From Candidatus Pacearchaeota archaeon (GTDB lineage Archaea; Nanobdellota; Nanobdellia; Pacearchaeales; GW2011-AR1): a stretch of DNA of 14,370 nucleotides. The notes beneath the pieces are model-generated. The model was given only the letters and a program-made list of their open reading frames with translations. It made no database searches and was not told the DNA's origin. The position numbers and the translations under genes are program-made. The stretch is from NCBI GenBank assembly GCA_002687255.1, contig NYZR01000022.1:1-14370 (forward strand). The letters are read 5' to 3'. Shown piece by piece: positions 11,835 through 14,370 of the stretch (positions are counted from its first letter, which is position 1; the number at the start of each line of letters is the position of its first letter).

Positions 11835-12503
11835 ATGGACGTTTCGGAGAAGACCATGGATGAGTTGGATGCAGAGAAGGAGCTGGAGGCTCGGCAGAAG
11901 GTCGAAGGGGCGTTGTTTTTGGCGGGGAGGTTTTTGCGAGTTGATGAATTGGTTGCTCTGACTGAGGTGAATCCGTTGATGGTGAAGAAAGTCTTGTCTG
12001 ATCTGGAGGGAGAGTATGCTGAGGGGCGGGGGATGGTGTTGGTCGGACAGAATGGGCAGTGGAAGATGGATATTCATCCGGAGCATGTGGACATGGTGAA
12101 TAAGTTGGCTACGGGGAGTTCGGAGTTTAGTGTGGCTGAACAGGAGACGCTCGCTTTGTTGGCCCACAAGAAGGAGATGAAGCAGTCTATCTTGGTGAAG
12201 ATTCGGGGGAACAAGGCGTATGATCATGTGAAACGTTTTGTGGAAATGGGGCTTGTTCATAAGAAACGAGTTGGTCATACGGCGGAGTTGACGTTGCAGG
12301 ATAAGTTTCATGATTACTTCAGAGTCTCTAGCGAGACTCTGAGCCACGAAGACTCCAGCCAGCCACAGGCTGCTTCGGAGGGAAGTAATAATATGGAAGG
12401 ACAACCAGGTGGTGAGCAAGGGGTTTCTGGAGGAAATGATATGGGAACGAGTGAAGGCGTGATTTCAGGTGAACATAGTGCGGATTCGGATAGGAGGGCT
12501 TAG
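11835..12503 (+). CDS. scpB: Segregation and condensation protein B (ScpB)
   Basis: Binds the kleisin ScpA of the SMC complex and helps compact and segregate chromosomes. Two winged helices are visible: KVEGALFLAGRFLRVDELVA through RGMVLVGQNGQWKMDIHPE (about 22-85), and FSVAEQETLALLAHKKEMKQ through VGHTAELTLQDKFHDYF (about 97-160), the second ending in the expected F-DYF-like motif. ATG 11835 is chosen by TATA spacing. After residue 161 the protein changes to a low-complexity Ser/Glu/Gly-rich tail of about 60 residues. The switch coincides with a perfect 10-bp palindrome (12319-12342), so the tail may derive from inserted repeat DNA. The glycosyltransferase gene follows after 8 bases. No scpA or smc in the window. 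Confidence 0.9.
   Translation: MDVSEKTMDELDAEKELEARQKVEGALFLAGRFLRVDELVALTEVNPLMVKKVLSDLEGEYAEGRGMVLVGQNGQWKMDIHPEHVDMVNKLATGSSEFSVAEQETLALLAHKKEMKQSILVKIRGNKAYDHVKRFVEMGLVHKKRVGHTAELTLQDKFHDYFRVSSETLSHEDSSQPQAASEGSNNMEGQPGGEQGVSGGNDMGTSEGVISGEHSADSDRRA
12319..12342 (+). repeat. Perfect palindrome inside scpB
   Basis: TCAGAGTCTC-TAGC-GAGACTCTGA, a 10-bp stem with a 4-base loop, encodes FRVSSETLS at the junction between the conserved ScpB domain and its low-complexity tail. A smaller CAGCC-ACA-GGCTG hairpin follows about 20 nt later. Confidence 0.75.
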
Positions 12504-12511
12504 ATAGGAAG

Positions 12512-13750
12512 ATGGTGAACTTTGTGGACAGTGTGTTCTTGGTGTATATGTTTGTGGGTTTGTATATGCTGAGCTTGCTGATTTTGATTTATCTGCCGAA
12601 TCGGAAGAGGATGTATGGGTATCCGAGGTTGCAGAAAGAGGAAGGGGTAAGTTTAGTTATGCCGTGCTATAATGAGGAAAAGGAGATTGGGGCTGCGATT
12701 GAGTCGTTGTTGGCAATGGACTGGCCGAGGGAGAAGATGGAGATTATTGTGGTTGACGATAAGAGCTCTGATAATTCTGTGGAGATTGTTCGGAAGTTTG
12801 CTCGGAAGTATAAGAACGTGAGGTTGATTGTGTTGCCGGAGAATTCTGGAGGGGCGGCGGTGCCTACAAACACAGGAGTTAAGGCTGCTCGGTTTTCTTA
12901 TATTGCTGTGACGGATGCTGATTCGACTCCTTCTCCGGATGCGCTGAGAAAGATGATTGGACATTTGCAGGCGGATAAAAAGGTGGGAGCTGTGACGTGC
13001 GCTGTTTTGTCGAAGAGTCCTGGGAATTTCATGCAGCGGTTGCAGGCGATTGAATATGCTGCGATCGCTTTTTCTCGGCGGCTTTTGGATCTTGTTGATT
13101 CGGTGTATGTGACTCCTGGGCCGTTTGCTTTGTATCGGAAGAAGGACTTGGTGAGGGCGGGGTTGTTTGATCCGACGAATATGACACAGGATATTGAGAT
13201 TGTGTGGAGGATGTTGTCTAAGGGGTATATGGCTCGGATGTGTTTGGATGCTCAGGTTCGGAGTGCGACGCCGGAGACGTTTCGGGGGTGGTGGAAGCAA
13301 CGGATTCGGTGGAACATTGGTGGGAAGCAGACGTTGTGGAAATACAAGGGTCTGGTCTTCCGGAAGGGGATATTGGGGTTGTTCATTATTCCGTTCTTTA
13401 GTGCGTCGTTGTTCATTGGGTTGTTTGGGCTAGGGTTCTTTGTTTATTTGATGAGTCGACGGTTGTTGGTGTCTTATTTCTCTACAGCGTATTCTCTTGC
13501 GGCGAATACTGCGGTGTTGCATTTGCAAGATTTGTCGTTTGCTCCTTCGGTGTTAAATTACTTTGGAGTGATTTTATTTGTTCTGGGTGCTGCTTTTACT
13601 TTGTTTGGGCTGAGTGTGATTGAGCGAGATATGTTGAAGTGGAAACATACGGTGACGATTTTCTTTTATTTGATTGTGTATCTGGCAGTGTATCCTTTCT
13701 TGTTAGTCGTCTCTTTATGGAAGATGTTCACGGGGAATTATAGTTGGTAA
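12512..13750 (+). CDS. Membrane-embedded family 2 glycosyltransferase, 412 aa
   Basis: Processive-type GT2 of the cellulose/poly-GlcNAc/hyaluronan synthase superfamily. One N-terminal membrane helix (about residues 7-28) precedes the GT-A domain: MPCYNEE (50-56), VVDDKSSD (80-87), TDADS (134-138, the metal-binding DxD), TQDIE (225-229, the usual TED with the catalytic Asp227) and QRIRW (263-267). Three or four hydrophobic segments follow (about 285-400). Substrate and product are unknown; a cell-surface polysaccharide is likely. The usual NGGKA element is replaced by NSGGAAVPTNTGVKAA-like residues (111-126). It follows scpB after 8 bases without a TATA box at 29 nt, so it is probably co-transcribed with scpB. 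Confidence 0.92.
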   Translation: MVNFVDSVFLVYMFVGLYMLSLLILIYLPNRKRMYGYPRLQKEEGVSLVMPCYNEEKEIGAAIESLLAMDWPREKMEIIVVDDKSSDNSVEIVRKFARKYKNVRLIVLPENSGGAAVPTNTGVKAARFSYIAVTDADSTPSPDALRKMIGHLQADKKVGAVTCAVLSKSPGNFMQRLQAIEYAAIAFSRRLLDLVDSVYVTPGPFALYRKKDLVRAGLFDPTNMTQDIEIVWRMLSKGYMARMCLDAQVRSATPETFRGWWKQRIRWNIGGKQTLWKYKGLVFRKGILGLFIIPFFSASLFIGLFGLGFFVYLMSRRLLVSYFSTAYSLAANTAVLHLQDLSFAPSVLNYFGVILFVLGAAFTLFGLSVIERDMLKWKHTVTIFFYLIVYLAVYPFLLVVSLWKMFTGNYSW

Positions 13751-13775
13751 GTCATGCCGAAGGGTCTAGGCGACT

Positions 13776-13806
13776 TCAAGAACACTCTCCCTGTTCGGGT
13801 TCTTGA
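13776..13806 (+). repeat. Hairpin just after the glycosyltransferase gene
   Basis: TCAAGAAC (13776-13783) pairs with GTTCTTGA (13799-13806) as a perfect 8-bp stem with a 15-base loop. It coincides with the end of a 20-codon frame from ATG 13754 and the start of the next ORF, so it may have broken a gene. A terminator is also possible, but no T run follows. Confidence 0.55.
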
Positions 13807-14186
13807 GGCTGCTTGATGGAAGACTTCATTATGTTGAGAGGGGAGAGGTTACTGCAAATATGTCTGGGAGTCCGTTCTGTGTTGAGATTGATTGTTTTCA
13901 TAGGGATCAGAAAATGACTGAAAAGGAATTGCAGAAGCTTTTTGGTTTAGTGGGTGAGGAAAAGGGAATTGTGTTGCGGCCGATCAATACTTCGATGGGT
14001 TTTTCTGTTGGTTTTGCAGTCGGTCACGTGACTCCTGCCCCTGAGTTGAGGGGTGCTCTGGCCGGGTATGAGGGGAGGGTGGTTTTTCGGGAGGATCAGT
14101 TACCTGAAGGGTATACTTTTTCAGATCTTGCTCCTTATGCCAAGGACAGTCGAGTGAGAACACTCTGGCCTTTAGGCCAGAGATGA
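13803..14186 (+). CDS. Hypothetical protein, up to 127 aa; start uncertain, C terminus inside a palindrome
   Basis: No family recognised. The frame has a TTG at 13803, and the first in-frame ATG is at 13860, giving MSGSPFCVEIDCFHRDQKMT and 108 residues. Neither has a TATA box 29 nt upstream. A separate ATG at 13754, three bases after the glycosyltransferase stop, opens MPKGLGDFKNTLPVRVLEAA and stops at 13816, overlapping this ORF in another frame, so a frameshifted longer gene is possible. The body (residues about 20-110) has alternating hydrophobic/charged segments typical of a globular protein. The last 14 or so residues are encoded by the nested palindrome at 14140-14200, which also supplies the stop codon. 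Confidence 0.45.
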   Translation: MRLLDGRLHYVERGEVTANMSGSPFCVEIDCFHRDQKMTEKELQKLFGLVGEEKGIVLRPINTSMGFSVGFAVGHVTPAPELRGALAGYEGRVVFREDQLPEGYTFSDLAPYAKDSRVRTLWPLGQR

Positions 14187-14200
14187 ATCACTGTCCTTGG
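14140..14200. repeat. Nested palindrome (cruciform-like element)
   Basis: The outer arms CCAAGGACAGT (14140-14150) and ACTGTCCTTGG (14190-14200) match perfectly over 11 bp. Inside them lies CTCTGGCCT-TT-AGGCCAGAG (14163-14182), a second perfect 9-bp hairpin. The left half overlaps the end of the preceding ORF. Confidence 0.8.
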
Positions 14201-14205
14201 ACACA

Positions 14206-14318
14206 CGCAGACCTCATGGTCTGCGGTGCAGCGAACCTCGAATCTGTGAGCGGTTCGCTTGCATCCTAACCCACGCAGCCCTGCGGACTGCGGGGCCTCA
14301 AAGACCTTTGGTCTTTGA
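14206..14318. repeat. Row of four hairpins
   Basis: CGCAGACC-TCAT-GGTCTGCG (14206-14225). AGCGAACC with GGTTCGCT (14230-14259), extended by TGC/GCA-type pairing with a one-base bulge to 14227-14263. CGCAG-CC-CTGCG (14274-14285). TCAAAGACC-TTT-GGTCTTTGA (14298-14318). No reading frame or known RNA is apparent. The first and last share a GACC-loop-GGTC core. Confidence 0.75.
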
Positions 14319-14320
14319 TG

Positions 14321-14370
14321 AAACGAGCGCCGTCAAACCCAGACCTTCAGGTCTGGGTGGCGCATCGTTT
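14321..14370. repeat. Second nested palindrome, reaching the window edge
   Basis: Inner hairpin CCCAGACCT-TC-AGGTCTGGG (14338-14357, 9 bp). Outer arms AAACGA-GCGCC (14321-14331) and GGCGC-AT-CGTTT (14359-14370) pair over about 11 bp with one bulged base. Same nested design as 14140-14200. More copies may lie beyond the edge. Confidence 0.7.

Noticed and set aside
12653..13300. 215-residue minus-strand frame in the glycosyltransferase
   Set aside because: Antisense to the catalytic domain, Arg/His/Pro-rich artefact of the strand skew, no promoter.
14227..14263. tRNA gene (GGTTCG and CGAATC resemble a T arm)
   Set aside because: No acceptor stem, anticodon arm or D arm can be placed around it on either strand; the letters are explained by the hairpin.
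14140..14370. CRISPR array
   Set aside because: The repeats are inverted, differ in sequence and length, and have no regular spacers; no cas genes in the window.

Overview
This window looks like a chromosomal segment of a DPANN archaeon, most likely from the Woesearchaeota/Pacearchaeota side; the lineage is inferred from gene content only. The archaeal signs are a transcription factor E homologue (winged helix plus zinc ribbon), TATA-box promoters at a fixed distance from start codons, a DUF95/SpoIIM-type membrane protein next to scpB, and several small orphan proteins. Both aminoacyl-tRNA synthetases are nevertheless bacterial in type, and alaS is the short form that lacks the C-Ala domain.

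Layout. Bases 1-1209 (+) are the 3' part of leuS. Bases 1254-3756 (+) hold six or seven small orphan proteins, most behind their own TATA box, followed by uppP (3787-4572). Bases 4575-8941 are all on the minus strand: a methyltransferase, a 46-residue zinc-ribbon protein, a MazG/PRA-PH-like pyrophosphohydrolase with an unusual insertion, alaS, then a hairpin-rich gap of about 400 bp, then a three-gene operon (Pro/His-rich coiled-coil protein, small coiled-coil protein, 30-residue membrane peptide). From 9067 genes are on the plus strand again: TFE with a long lysine-rich tail, a rhomboid protease directly behind it, a SPOUT methyltransferase, a SpoIIM-family protein, scpB, a membrane-embedded family 2 glycosyltransferase, and a hypothetical protein that runs into a dense field of palindromes at the right edge.

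Three window-wide patterns stand out. (1) For at least ten genes on both strands the TATA-like octamer begins exactly 29 nt upstream of an ATG, which points to leaderless mRNAs and corrects several start codons (2191, 3087, 8941, 11835). (2) Short palindromes, many with a GACC-loop-GGTC core or a one-base bulge, are scattered between genes and also inside three reading frames (the MazG-like gene, scpB, the last ORF). They behave like an in-frame palindromic element family. (3) The plus strand is strongly G+T rich even where the gene is on the minus strand, with sharp patches of ordinary composition, including one inside alaS.

Functionally the segment mixes translation (leuS, alaS, RNA methyltransferase), transcription initiation (tfe), chromosome segregation (scpB) and envelope functions (uppP, glycosyltransferase, rhomboid, SpoIIM-like). 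I see no CRISPR array, no tRNA or rRNA gene, no transposase and no phage gene.
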